From Stichopus chloronotus (lineage: Eukaryota; Echinodermata; Holothuroidea; Aspidochirotida; Stichopodidae), in contig CM037838.1 of assembly GCA_021234535.1 (NCBI GenBank), positions 26,389,969 through 26,453,968 of the forward strand: a stretch of DNA of 64,000 nucleotides. Reading direction: 5' to 3'. The position numbers and the translations under genes were made by a program. The notes beneath the pieces were generated by a model. That model searched no databases. It was not told where the DNA came from and saw nothing but the letters and a program-made list of their open reading frames with translations. This document shows, one piece after another, positions 14,201 to 25,878 of this stretch (the stretch's first letter is position 1; each line of letters begins with the position of its first letter).

Positions 14201-15216
14201 TTCTGATTGGTTACTCTCTATCCTAATCAATGGCATGTAATTGATTCTTCATGGTAGCAGCCAATCCGCACATGATATCATACATGGTGAGGCTAGAATA
14301 GACAAATATGTAAATTTCCTGCGTCATTTAAAATGAAACGTATTACTCTTGAATGACATTACCCGTCTTACTTTACAAACGTGGATACGATACGTTTTAA
14401 GTCTAGCACACCAAATCAATCATGAACTTGAAAATTTGCAAATACTTTGGATAAAGAAGAGGGGGAGCTTCATGGAACAAACTCAGCATCCACATCCTCG
14501 GTAAAAGATGATGTGGCCGATTCTCTCATGCCCGTCTAGGCCCTCTTTTTGTACTATTAGTTCTGAAATTCGAACTTGCGCGTAAAAAACGCTTATGAAC
14601 ACGGATTTTGATATGAATACCACTGTTTCCGAACTATGAAAATGTAAATAAAGATAATGTTGATAGTCGAAATAATTTTGATAGTCCAATTCACTTAAGA
14701 AATATTTAGAAATAAATTTGTTGGAAGGGACTGCGTCATTGAAGATCCTCAGCGTCCACTCACTTGACAAGACAAGGCTATCCAGCCATCCCTAAAACAC
14801 CCCCCACTCCTTACGGCTCACCCCTGTATTTCCTCTATGATTGCCCTACTTCTGAGTAATTCCGGCATTCACCTTGAAGTATCTTCTTCGGGAGAGGTGT
14901 GTAGTTTGAAAATTCCATCTAAAACACAGAGTTTTAATCGATAGGTTCCTACTCCCCAATTGACAGCCCCTTCCTTCATCATTCCCAGCCTAAAGTTAAA
15001 TCTGTTCCAAAACTGAGGTATACGTTTTGCGTCCTAATGTAACAAAAGAAACCGCAATACTGATATAAGTATGTTTCAAAAGAGGAATACTTTTGTCGAT
15101 ATACGTTTAAATGGAAGAGTTGCATGAGAAATCTCAACAAGGCCCATCGTCCTCCTTCTTTTAGCCAAGAAGCGGAATTTCAAATGAGAATCGTCCGCCG
15201 TAGGCAGGTGCGATAC
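11270..15216. other. Intergenic region between CDC73 (5' end) and cytokine-like gene C (3' end)
   Basis: The CDC73 promoter must lie just above 11270; no TATA box was seen there. The region holds a TTAA-flanked MITE (11702-12169) and C tracts near 13610 and 13722. The open frames here (for example 13319-13762) run through poly-C tracts and show no protein-like pattern. No gene is supported. Confidence 0.6.
11702..12169. mobile_element. TTAA-flanked MITE (piggyBac-type target), family 1
   Basis: The element is flanked by TTAA at 11698-11701 and at 12170-12173. Its terminal inverted repeats are GGGGGCACACCTCTATTAG on the left and the complement of GGGGGCACACCTCCATTAG on the right, 18 of 19 bases matching. 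At 468 bp it has no coding potential, so it is non-autonomous. A diverged relative appears at about 63032-63508. Confidence 0.85.
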
Positions 15217-18200
15217 TCAGTCGTCGCACAATTGGTTAAAGTTCGAAATTGCTAACTGTAAATAGTACTTATATTCCTGGAGTAGGAAAAGACCACGTCG
15301 TTTCACACAAGTGACGTCACAAGATGCAAAAGTTACAGATGTCCCGGGTGATGACGGTGGGGTTATATTAAGCTGTTCGAACTGGAATACAAAGGAAGAA
15401 ATAAAAAGTATATATCATAAGCACAACATAAATGCTAGGAATCAAAGTAAAATCTGCAACGTTCGACAATGCTTTTGCTTTATATGCTATCAGTTATGAT
15501 CGTCATATTTAAGGTCGTCATGCCATTTCCTCAAAATGTCTCTCCTTTGTTAATGGAAAAGTTCATATTGTAGAATATGCCGACCACTATGTGGAATATG
15601 TGGGGGGTTTGGGGGGTTCTCAGTCGTGTTATGACTGCCCCAGCGACGGATTGTTGACACAGAGAGACGTCAGAACCGAGAATCCAGAGAAGGAGAGTTT
15701 CCTTTGATTTGATCAGAGTTCCATTTATTATTTGATGATTCGACTGGCACACATAAATCAATTTAAATTAGTTAACGATGATGATTGTAAGAGAGAAACG
15801 AAAGGACGGAGAAAGTTTACAATTACATTGGTAACACAGGCCTACATAATACACGGAGACGAACGATGTTCACACTTCGATACCCAGAGAGCCAGTGCCG
15901 GCGGCGTGGCGAGGTCGATGGATTGACCCACGCTAAACTGCTAAGGGTCACGGGATAGATTGCCGACACTGGCCAATCACAGGTCAAATGGTTTACCTAC
16001 GTAACTAAGTGAGGTGGTTGCCATCCGTGATTAACCAATCACGAAAGGATTGCGCAACCTTTCTGAGAACAGGGTCTAAGTTTAGTATTTTCTTGGTGTT
16101 TTGTCTAATCTGACTGTCTGAGGGAAATAAAGAAAAAGTTAAACAAATCTGGGGTAAACACCGGAAGACTGAACTTTGTACGACCTTTTGCGTACGGTGG
16201 GGTGGAATGACCATCTCTATACAACAATATGTTTCGAAAAACTGCAGTCCTCGTATGAAGAAAAAAATACAAGCTTGCTACTAATTGGTCATCTATGCAT
16301 ATACCGTACTCCATGGTCAATTACACCAATCGAGAAAGTGAATAGATTACCCAACGGTAGAGGTTACTACGGATAGAGGAGTAGAAAGGAGCCAGAGGAA
16401 AAGATTACGGGTACCCCATACCTGGAGCCTTTGATAAAAATTATCACTTCAAACTGTTGTGACTGAAGCCAAAAAGAGGCTCACAAGGGCTATTCTTGTA
16501 AAAGAAAAGTCTACCGTACCATCCCGTTTCCTCCCCTGACATCCTCTCCCATCCAAGTGAAAGTCACTGGTGTACCCCTGCACTGACCCTTGGAGAGAAG
16601 ATGTCGGAGGTTCGAGATGGCATTTCAACAATAAATGCTCCTTGTGTCAAGGGTGGGCAACCGTTTTGACTGAACGGGCCAGATACGACTGAGGAATGAA
16701 AAGATGTCCGGGGTTCACTTGACCAACGACCTGTTACTGATTTCAAACTTTTAACCCTGAGATCTTTCAAGCAATATAAACCTTAATTCACAAAATGTAA
16801 TCTCAATATAAAATTGTTGATAAGTAATTGGGAAATAATTGCCTACCTGCCAGCGTTCAATGAGAAGTTTGGCTCTAATGATTTTTTCTTTTTCTTGAGA
16901 AATCTCCCGCCCCCCCCCAAAAAAACGCTCCCCCCCCAAAAAAAAAGGAAGAAAAATTACTGACGGGCCTCAAGCTGCCCGCTGGCCGTAGGTTGCCCAC
17001 CGGTGTCTCATGAAATAGTCGGCATATTGAAGTCAAATTTGTTTTGATATTAGTTCACTTAAACTGTAACGAATACTTACAATAGTAGATAATTGGCGTT
17101 GCAAGAGATTAATCCCGTTGATCAAGTGTGAGTATCTGTTACTGTAGTTGGTGACCTCCCCCTGGCTGTGTAACCACGATTCGTCGTCGATTGCGAGAAG
17201 GAACGCTGCTGTGATCACCGTTAAGAATTGATGGTGCTTTAAAACCAAATCGTTAACATCGCTGATCTGACGAAAGACAGCATATTTATGACCGCATCGT
17301 GGTATACAACAACTATAGTATATCATAACTACATATCCTCTTCGTAAATATTATATAAATTTTTGCATTCTTCTTCCAATTACAACATATATTCTTCGGA
17401 CATATTGGGACGTACATTCGGACATATATATTCTGATATATATATTCGGACACATATTCTTCCAATTCGGACATATATTGGGACATGTATATTCGGACAT
17501 TTATATTCGGACATTGGTCTATGTTTATTCATGATATAATTTTAAAACAACAACTTGTATGTAAAATGGTCAATATTTGAGTGATCCTAATGAAAATTGT
17601 GGCAACTTTCATTTTTTTTTTCTAATGATCAATTCGGTCAATATTCCAATTTGTCGTGTCACTTCCCCTTTAAGAGATTGAAATAATTTCATCACTAGAT
17701 GACCGTCATCACTTTCACGTTCTGATTGCCAGATAACAACGACCAACAATGACAACAAGCTATTTGCAATGCAAGTTGAAACAAAACTTAAATATCTTTT
17801 AGATATCGTTCATTATAGGGTTTTCAACCATATCGTTGAAAACTTTCTATCCCCGGTGATTTTGTCATAATTTCTCATTTTATTTTATCAATGGTAAAAG
17901 TTATTATCATTCACATTAAGAGAGTTGATGATTAAATAAATAAATATATAAACAAACATACAAACCAGTATGAATTATGTGCTGGTTCACAGTAAGTGGA
18001 TCTTTTAACGAAAACACCCGAAGTATGTTAATGTCTTACCTCTGTTTCACGAAATGTCACGAAATAGTTTCCCACATCTAACCCGGACACAGACGTTACC
18101 GATGAGGGCAGTATGACGATGTCCTCGTTACCGAAACGACTAGATTTCTGAGATGAGACAAAGCGTGAACTTTACTTAAAGGGGTGGATGTAAGTTCAGT

Positions 18201-21200
18201 TTCGACCTACACTTAACATACATGTATTCACAAAACCGTCACGACCGTATAATTGTGTTGTGTTTGGCTTCTTTCCGAATGAAATTCGAGTTCCCACCCC
18301 CCCCCCCCCACCCTACCGATATTCGGAACGTATGAAACGTACAATAGGCTCTTTATGGCGTGGCACATGCGCGCACAAGATATACGTGAAATACAGTTCA
18401 TTGCCAAGTTAGGTTTGCTTTCTAAGTATATTTTCATTTGCTTAAACATTGTCAAGGACATTGTCAACCGTGATTTGTGATGTCTATCTATAGATTAATG
18501 GATAATAATGTCCGCATGAGCCACCAGAATGATTTGTAAAAGTAGTAAAAATTTTGTTGCTTTCAGAGATCATTTACAGAACGTTGTTTTGTGGGTTGAC
18601 CTCGACACGTCAAAGTTGAGGTGGCGCATATGTGACGTCACGGTTCTGTTGCATTGTGATGAATAACATGACAACTAGTGAGCGACTGAGTGTAAGAAGA
18701 TATTCTTGGAAACTTCATACTATCTGTTTTTGATTTGTATTTTATTTCAATTCTGAATGTTGTGTTAGTCTTGTTTGATAAATAATTAGCGAGAGTTGTT
18801 TTCATAGAAGTCACTTCAAAACAGAGTTAATATTATAACACACAATTGTCTGTGACATTCCACCAGCTTTTATCAAAATGATGGGTAGCACAATAGATAA
18901 TTTGGTCTGCGAATACTTTCTGTTAGGTAGCGTGGGTCGCAAACGGTTTTCGACTGGAGGAGCCGTCATAGTTGTGACTTATTTCCACAGACATTATATA
19001 CACCACGCAGTGTCAAAGCTAACAAAGAACGCCCGTCCGCTACGAATAGCCCTCCGTGGACTCCCTGGCTCCTGGTTTTACCATTGGACAGTTCCGACCG
19101 ACTGGACACACATATGTGCTTACACGTAAGTAACGAGAAGGAGGTTCAACTAACAAGAGGATAAACCACGTCTAATCCAACCTCCCGATCTCACTTCCTT
19201 GAAGTACGCAGTCTGTGTTAGTTAATTAATTAGCGGTTAACACGGTGCATGCTAGGAGAATTGGCTATCTGTGTAGGCATTTATGCCCCTTGAGATAGCC
19301 TATGCGGTTTTGTATGTGTGACGTGACAGCGGAGTCCACGGGGTGACAGTGGACGAATTATCAGACATGGGTCACAGAAAACGTGGAAGACGCGTCGCAT
19401 TACACCGACTTTAAGTTAGATACACACATCACATGAAGAACACGTAACCCAGTAGACCAGTTTCTGCTAAGAAGACCTAACAATAGCCTTTGTTATAATA
19501 AATCCGTCTTTGCACCAAGGAGCTGAAAGACAGTTATTGTTCTCATGCACAAGGGAGCCCTCTCAGTGAAAGTTGCATCGAAAGAAGAAAAATCAGTATT
19601 CCACCTTGCATGAATATATCTCACAATTAAGTTGCTGCATTTACCTAAGCATCAAACCCTTCGAAGTTTCAAAATGTTCAAGGTCAGTCAATATGTCTTA
19701 ATTCAAACTACCTCTTCCGTCGTATTAACTTGTCCCTCCTCTCCAACAAACGTCTTCAAATTAAGTGGTCTTAAAACTCTTAAAACCACCTATCCGCTTT
19801 CTCAAAACAGAATCTAACTGCATCCACCAAGAACTTCCCCCATCTATAATCAGGGCGTAGCCATAGGGGGTGTGCCCCCTCCCCCCCCCCCCGCATATGA
19901 CTGTCAGCAAATGAGTGATCCACTCGGTACATTTCGAAACTTTCAGTAATACATAGTGCATAATAAGGCCCCTAGGGTTTTCCATTCAACAAAATACTGA
20001 CAGTGACATTTCCAGGTACTTCAAGTTGCCGAGAATGGGAGGGGCGATTTCTCGCGAGCTGGGGGTATTCTTATTCAAACATTTTCTAGTAACGCTGCTT
20101 TTCTACTGATGGCGGTGCCCTGTTAAGTCTCTCCACAATTGTCCCATTGTCCAAAACCTAGGTGTACAACTGCAGTGCTACTCTGATCCTTTGTTTTAAA
20201 CGATCCGTCATGATTTCTTTTTGAGGCCACCGCCTTTATTTGCCACCCCCAGAACAAACTTTTAGCTACGCCTCTGCTTGAAAGTACTAAGTTGCAGTTT
20301 TTTGTTCGGAAGAACGTATAGGCCCCTCTTTTGGCGTACAGCATAAACTACATAAACATAACTACGTCCCCTGTCTACAATGTATATCAAACTCTCCAAA
20401 GTCCATCTCGAAAATATAAATTGTGAATTGCATAGTAACGTAGAGTATCCGTTGCCTTGCTGATTCTTCGGTCGGTGACTTAATCCTTTTTGATTGAATA
20501 ATTCAGTAAATGTTTATTTCACAATCGATGGATTTGATCATCTGTATCCGTTGGCAATTTCGAGAACGAGAGGGGAACCACCACTTCAGTGAGATCATTC
20601 GGCTATTGCAAATACAACATCAGACACAACGTGGGTATGACTTTCCCTGTCGCAATCGCTTTCTTACCTCCAATGTGAAAAGCCGTTTCCGAATCAGTGG
20701 CTGGAGAATAGCGTTTCCAACAGGAACTCATTCAAAAGGCAAATAGAGCGTTTTACAAAAATTAACATGGAATTCAAAGCCCCCACCTTTAATCATTGTT
20801 TAACCATTCAGGCCCATCAAGAAACGTGTACATTACTGAGCTTCATCAACTCAAAACATTTTCAAAAGATGAGTTATGAAATACGATGCCTTACTTGAAT
20901 CTTTGAAAGTTTTGGACGAACACATTACTTTTGAGCAACAATTATCAGTTGACTTTCTTGGTTGTGAGAAGCTTATCTCTTGAAGAGAAGGCGACAGTCC
21001 TTACTTATTTGAAATAAGTCACAATTTCATGTTCACAAGTATTGGGTATAAAAATACGATTTTTTTTCTGTGGTACAAACACCCCTCTTTCCTTTTAACA
21101 GAACAAAGAAATTCAAACGTTTGAATTGTCAAGATTTAAATAGTAATACCACAGCAATTGTTGTTTGCGCATGGTTTCTGCAAATTTTCCCCGAAATTCC

Positions 21201-24200
21201 CTTTGAGGCTAACTTCAGTTTTCCACGCCACCCTTTTTTGTTTTCATTGTTCCGCCTTCAACAAATTACGTAATACGTAGAAAAACGTTCTAAAGCAACT
21301 ATCTTATGGGAAATGATTGTTGGTCAATAAACTTACTGAGCTTGCCACAAGTGATTAAATAATTAAAAGGGCTCGTTTTAATTTTCTACATTCTTCCAAC
21401 AATTATAAGTTATAGTTTGTCTTGCATCGCGTTTCTTCTATTACTCATGAAGTTATTTGAAGTTCTGAATTGTAATCTTAAAAATAAGTATAACCTGTTC
21501 GTAGGAGTAGGTTGGAGGAAAAAATAGAAACGAAAAAATACAGGATGCGTTCATCTCCGACGAATTAATTACTAAAAGTAGTTAATCTTCCTAACATTGT
21601 TCATTAGTTTTTCAGGAACAAACTTGATTATTCTTTTAATTTAATTAGTTATCTAACTATGTGTACTACACAGATTTGCCTTATTGAAATAAAGGAAAAG
21701 AATATATACAACGGTACACGCTGAATGCAGTTTCACTGTGTTTCCGGTGAACAGGAACATATTGGGGAAAATAAAAATTATATCAGAAATAAAAAGGAGT
21801 CTTATTTGTGCGACTTTATTTTTAACACTTACCATATCTTGGTAAAATCGCGTTGTTGATAGATTGCTACCCTGGATCCTTATCAGGGCGTTGCAATAGG
21901 CTGTCTTCAGAGCATCAGATTCTGTGGCCCAGAGTGGTCTTGGATTAATGAATAACACCACCGACATAATCAGCTGATGGACTGAAGGAAAAATAGCCAC
22001 ATCCCGTTTGCTTATGAGTTATTAAAAGCTCCATTCCCTTGTATTTTCTTTGTCACTATACCATGCATGGATAAATAGATAATGGGGCTTCGATAGACCC
22101 TAAAATACAATCTATTCGCAAGCTTATGTTGCCATCTCCAAATATCGTTTGAAAAATATCGAATTGACTCATTAAATGAGTCAGATACTCGCAAAGTTTG
22201 AAGCCACTCTTTGATATCTGGGAAATAGCAGTTTCTTTGCGATTGTATTTGTTTTTAAATGTCGTGCATATACCTAAAAATCTTTCATTTCCAAAGAGGT
22301 GGAAGATCAAAGTGTCCACCTACCTTGCTATAACGGAAAAAAGAAAGCCTATATAATTTTACATTCAACAAAAAGTCGGCCATCACTTGTCAGTCTAGTT
22401 CTGCGACATGCCTTCGTTGAGACTTTCCGGTGTTAGGCGACAATGTAAGAGAATTGGTCACATGACCTAATTAACTATTAATGCTCCATTCCCTTGTATC
22501 TTCTTTGTCACTAAAACAAGCATGGATAATTGGACAGTGGGGCTTCTGTGAACCCTACAATAGCGCTTTATAGGAGATCTCTACACATATTGTACCTTGA
22601 GAGCCGGTTAGCCCATATATTGTCAGAAACTTACTGCAGCTTACGTGTACAAGGTAATATATTGCCGCAGATTCATTGCTCATTTGAATAATAACATATC
22701 AGTTTCATGATACTCAAATAAGATAAAAAAAAGACCAGTTTTGGTCAGAATTTCCCTCACTTACGACCCATCTTTCGGAATCTTTCAGCATCGTTTTAAT
22801 TAATTAATTAATGGCCACAATTACTTATACAACCAGCCCATTGCACTTTTAAAACCAGGTTTGCCGTTTTACTTGGTCGGTCCATGAAATAATGTAACCA
22901 TTTTCATTTTTTTTTTTGCATCAGTCAATATATTGACTGTGGCACTCCTCTACATTCTCGACTATTTCAAGCTTTTTTTGTACTTTTAGTTTTCGATTAA
23001 TATCGTGCAAGCGGTAAATTTTTCCTGTCCGTTACCCCATCTATGGGCACTTTCACCAATTCTCGGAAATTAAAAAAAAAAAGTGTACGGAAGTTCCCAC
23101 GACACTTTGCATTTTAAAGGAGAATGAAAGTCAGAACGTTTTACAATAAAACATCATTGTCAAATGAAAGACTAACATGTGGTGATCACCCTCACCAAAT
23201 TTCATGTGCATATGTTGTTCACTTTTCAAGATATTGCAATTTAAAAGTTCAGAAAAATCAATCAGGATGCTGCCATGCTGAGATTGTGATGTTATAACCT
23301 GACCACTTGTTATTGAAAAGCTTTTGTTTTTCTTTATAATTTATTGACAAATACTTTTAACAGGTATGTATCTATTTAAATCAAAGTATGAATAATTTGA
23401 TCATTGCATGATACACCTCAGTAATTCAACACAAAGTTGTGTACAGTGTACATGCATTCATGGAAATTACGAGAAACGAAAACAAAGAAATACATTAAAC
23501 TCCTGCCATCAGGGGTTATGTGACATCATAGTTTGACTTACACAAGTCTGTTCACATTCAACTGAGACAAAGATGGCAACACCCTTCTCTAGATTTCAAA
23601 AGTGCGTAACTTGGGAAGGGAAGAATATTTTTTAATGAAACTTTGACAAGTGTTTTGTCAAACCCTTCTGCTTCATATTTTATAAAGATATTCCCAGGGT
23701 TTCATTCTCCTTTAAGGTTGAAATGTAAATTGAATTGCCGGATCAGATCACCCCTTTGGCTTGCACTACTACCCTGATCATTTAACTGGCATGGAGATCA
23801 GATCTTCCTAGTATCGGTCAAGCACGATCAAACTAAACAGATCTGATCCTGCCTTCTTACCGTAGTTAGTTCTGGTCAACACATATGTTTCATGGTCAAC
23901 CACTTTGTGTCAGCCCTGTTTTTGCCTCTCGATCGTTATAACACAACCACTTGAAGAAACACGTGTCGCATATTAGCCTAGCCTAAATGAACCTCTCTTA
24001 TTTGTTCACTTTTTTGTAAAGAATATTTTGTCTATTGGCGTTTTCATTTTGCATAATGCATAAAAAATGTGTTAATGCATGCAGATGTCATATTAGGTCA
24101 TATCAAACGATCATAGCCAACAATCTGACTCTATCGGAGCTCAGCTAAAAATGGTATGTAATGTAGGTATGAGACATTCACCACTGAAGAAAATGGATAT

Positions 24201-25767
24201 TCGTTATATTTTAAAGGGAAATAGGGCGTTTGTTTTAGAAAAGACATCCATATGTTTGAAACCAATGTTTGTGGATGCAGAATGATAGATTATTCAAAAT
24301 ATGGAAGGACAGTAGCCCTTTCTTCAAGAAATAAGCTCCTCACAGATAGAAATTCAGTTATTTGTTGCTCAACACTAATTTGTTCACCCAAACTTTTCAA
24401 AATTCAAATGATGCATCTTCTATTGCTCATCACATGCATAATGTTTTGAGAAGATGAAGCTTTGGTAGATGTTTATTGATGAGACTGAATGGTTTAATAA
24501 TGATTACATTAGTTTCTTTTTTATGGCATGTTGGTGTATTCTAAACGCCCTATTTCCATTTAAGAACATTTTTCGTTCGTTATTGGTGCAATTTATATCT
24601 CAATAGCATGTTCCGTTTGGAAATTATGGATTTTTAAAGACATGTCTGTATCGAAGTTTGCAAAATGCATTGTGGGAAAAATGTGATGTCACACGGACAC
24701 GACTACCTGAACATCCATTGACTCTTTTTCATAATCTTGGCTGTCTTGAAAGAACCACTGCAATATTATAGGAGACGTAATCTATACCTTCTTCGATATT
24801 ATAAAGGTAAAGCTATACAATATAATAATCACGTGTTTTGCACTGGTGTCAAATTTCAAGGTTAAAATAGCCTCCATTGCAGAGAACAACAAAGAGTTCT
24901 TGCAAGAATTCGCCACTGTCACTTGACATTTTTGTAAAGTCGAGGTAAGTGGAAATCTTTTTTTTTTTTTTTTTTTTGACCACAGACGTCTTTCTTCAGT
25001 AATATCAGTAATATCTCGAAGTAGATATGGTGTTTGAAATGCCTGCAGCTGCTGCTGCATTTACGAAGTCCTCCTGGTGTTAGGAGAAAGGTGCTCTAGG
25101 CCATTTTGTGAGGGCGTATTCCATTTTCCCTTTTACAAGTTGTGGTCTGAAAATTTCACAAGGATGGACTAACACTGGCAACATGGCTAATGTTATGATG
25201 TTTTAGTCTACACATATTGTTTCTAATTACATCTAGCTGTATGTTACGTGGATAGCGTGTTCACACAATGGAGCTGTTTAGTGCTAAAAGTGCATTAGGA
25301 AGAAAAAGAACCTCTCCACAACCTTTTTCCTAACATTGCCCTTGGCGATTTTTCTATTGTTACTTATACGCTAAGCCCTACCATACATCTACATAAGATA
25401 AAACCGTTGCAATGAGATGCAGGACAGTTTACTATATGAACAAAGGGAGAGAAGACGCTCATTAAGACAAAAAAGAGAGAACGCCCTCACTTATATAAAG
25501 TCTACCGTACTTTCAATAGCTTTAATTTATTTTAATAATAATTACCTAGATAATACTCTGTGGTGTATTTCATATTCCACAACAGGACCGAACCAAATCT
25601 TGATTGAAGATAATAGTCACCTTCAAACGCTATCAGGATAAGATTAGGGCAGATTGATACATGTTTGTAATAACTTCTCATGTTAATAGGATTCTTCCAA
25701 AAGACACCTGTAAATTCTAAATAGTGTCAGAAATAATTAGTTGTAACTCACCATTTCGAAGTGACAT
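15217..25767 (-). CDS. Putative secreted four-helix cytokine-like protein, gene C
   Basis: Coding exons on the minus strand: 25767-25752, 21981-21833, 18147-18040, 17266-17081, 15372-15217 (stop TGA at 15219-15217), 615 nt, 204 residues. All splice sites are GT-AG; intron 1 is phase 1 and the rest phase 0. Exon 1 (MSLRN) plus exon 2 gives a signal peptide with core LIMSVVLFI and likely cleavage after PLWA. Exon 3 (KSSRFGNEDIVILPS) nearly matches gene B exon 3 (KSKRFANDDIVIHPS). Exon 4 runs from ISDVNDLV to LQRQLSTI. Exon 5, a mini-exon in A and B, was not found; skipping it keeps the frame. Exon 6 has SCDVTCVKRRGLFLLQE followed by an amphipathic helix. Possible N-glycosylation sites are NLS, NYS and NIT. 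The inferred role is a secreted signalling ligand; receptor unknown. Internal exons are strong; exon 1 is the weakest call. Confidence 0.73.
16648..17005. mobile_element. hAT-type MITE in the last intron of gene C
   Basis: The terminal inverted repeats are CAAGGGTGGGCAACC on the left and the complement of CACCGGTGGGCAACC on the right. Subterminal GGGCCAG and CTGGCC motifs also face each other. The 358-bp element carries no transposase. The flanking 8-mers differ (CCTTGTGT and TCTCATGA), so no target duplication survives. It includes C and A runs at 16910-16946. Confidence 0.75.
17397..17515. repeat. Irregular tandem array of CGGACATATATATT-like units
   Basis: Units of 13-25 bp containing TTCGGACATATATATT or GGGACATATATT recur about seven times in intron 3 of gene C, between exons at 17266 and 18040. 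The spacing is irregular, which suggests slippage of an AT-rich microsatellite. Confidence 0.7.
22023..22564. repeat. Pair of 85-bp direct repeats in intron 1 of gene C
   Basis: Copy 1 (about 22023-22108) and copy 2 (about 22480-22564) share GCTCCATTCCCTTGTAT, TTCTTTGTCACTA, GCATGGATAA and TGGGGCTTC in the same order with similar spacing. They are roughly 80 percent alike by eye and lie about 450 bp apart in the same orientation. Confidence 0.7.
23118..23711. mobile_element. TTAA-flanked MITE, family 2, in intron 1 of gene C
   Basis: TTAA copies flank the element at 23114-23117 and 23712-23715. The inverted termini are AGGAGAATGAAA and its complement, 12 bases. It is 594 bp long with no coding frame and is presumably moved by a piggyBac-like transposase. 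Confidence 0.75.
24215..24559. mobile_element. TTAA-flanked MITE, family 3, in intron 1 of gene C
   Basis: TTAA flanks at 24211-24214 and 24560-24563. Terminal inverted repeats are AGGGAAATAGGGCGTTT and the complement of ATGGAAATAGGGCGTTT, one mismatch. The 345-bp body has no coding potential. A more decayed relative may lie at about 29095-29297. Confidence 0.8.
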
Positions 25768-25870
25768 CTTTGATTTATCTCTTCAACTTAGTAATAGTCT
25801 GCAACGTCTTTGGGATTGAGCGATAAGATATCGAGGTATGGAGTGGTAGCCACCTTCTCACCTTCAGCCA

Positions 25871-25878
25871 TATTTATT
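25871..25878 (-). promoter_or_regulatory. Candidate TATA box for gene C
   Basis: AATAAATA on the minus strand lies about 104 bp upstream of the proposed ATG at 25767. Gene A has TATAAATA at nearly the same distance (137 bp) from its ATG. The motif is A-rich and could occur by chance, so this is a weak call supported mainly by the parallel. Confidence 0.35.

Noticed and set aside
16751..16939. Possible mini-exon 5 of gene C: NFSLNA resembles NFVSNA of gene B; another phase-0 reading gives ISQEKEKIIRAK
   Set aside because: The segment lies inside the hAT MITE, and the frame giving NFSLNA ends in phase 2, which does not fit the neighbouring phase-0 exons.
18638..18664. TGT GAC GTC ACG in frame with a nearby stop on the plus strand
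   Set aside because: It is a CRE-like TGACGTCA palindrome; no acceptor and no LF-x-LQE motif follow. TGACGTCA recurs at several places in the window.
22765..22771. Alternative gene C first exon (ATG GGT C then GTAAGT, minus strand)
   Set aside because: It fits phase and gives a signal peptide, but is only 7 nt and sits after an out-of-frame ATG. The 25767 exon matches the size and the Asn at residue 5 of A and B.
24680..24760. TGT GAT GTC ACA with a following LF, resembling the last-exon motif
   Set aside because: No acceptor or LQE follows, and the context GCATTGTGGGAAAAATGTGA looks like a common repeat.
25862..25871. Alternative gene C first exon (MAE plus one base, donor GTGAGA)
   Set aside because: It overlaps the TATA-like box, is shorter than the A and B first exons and lacks the Asn.
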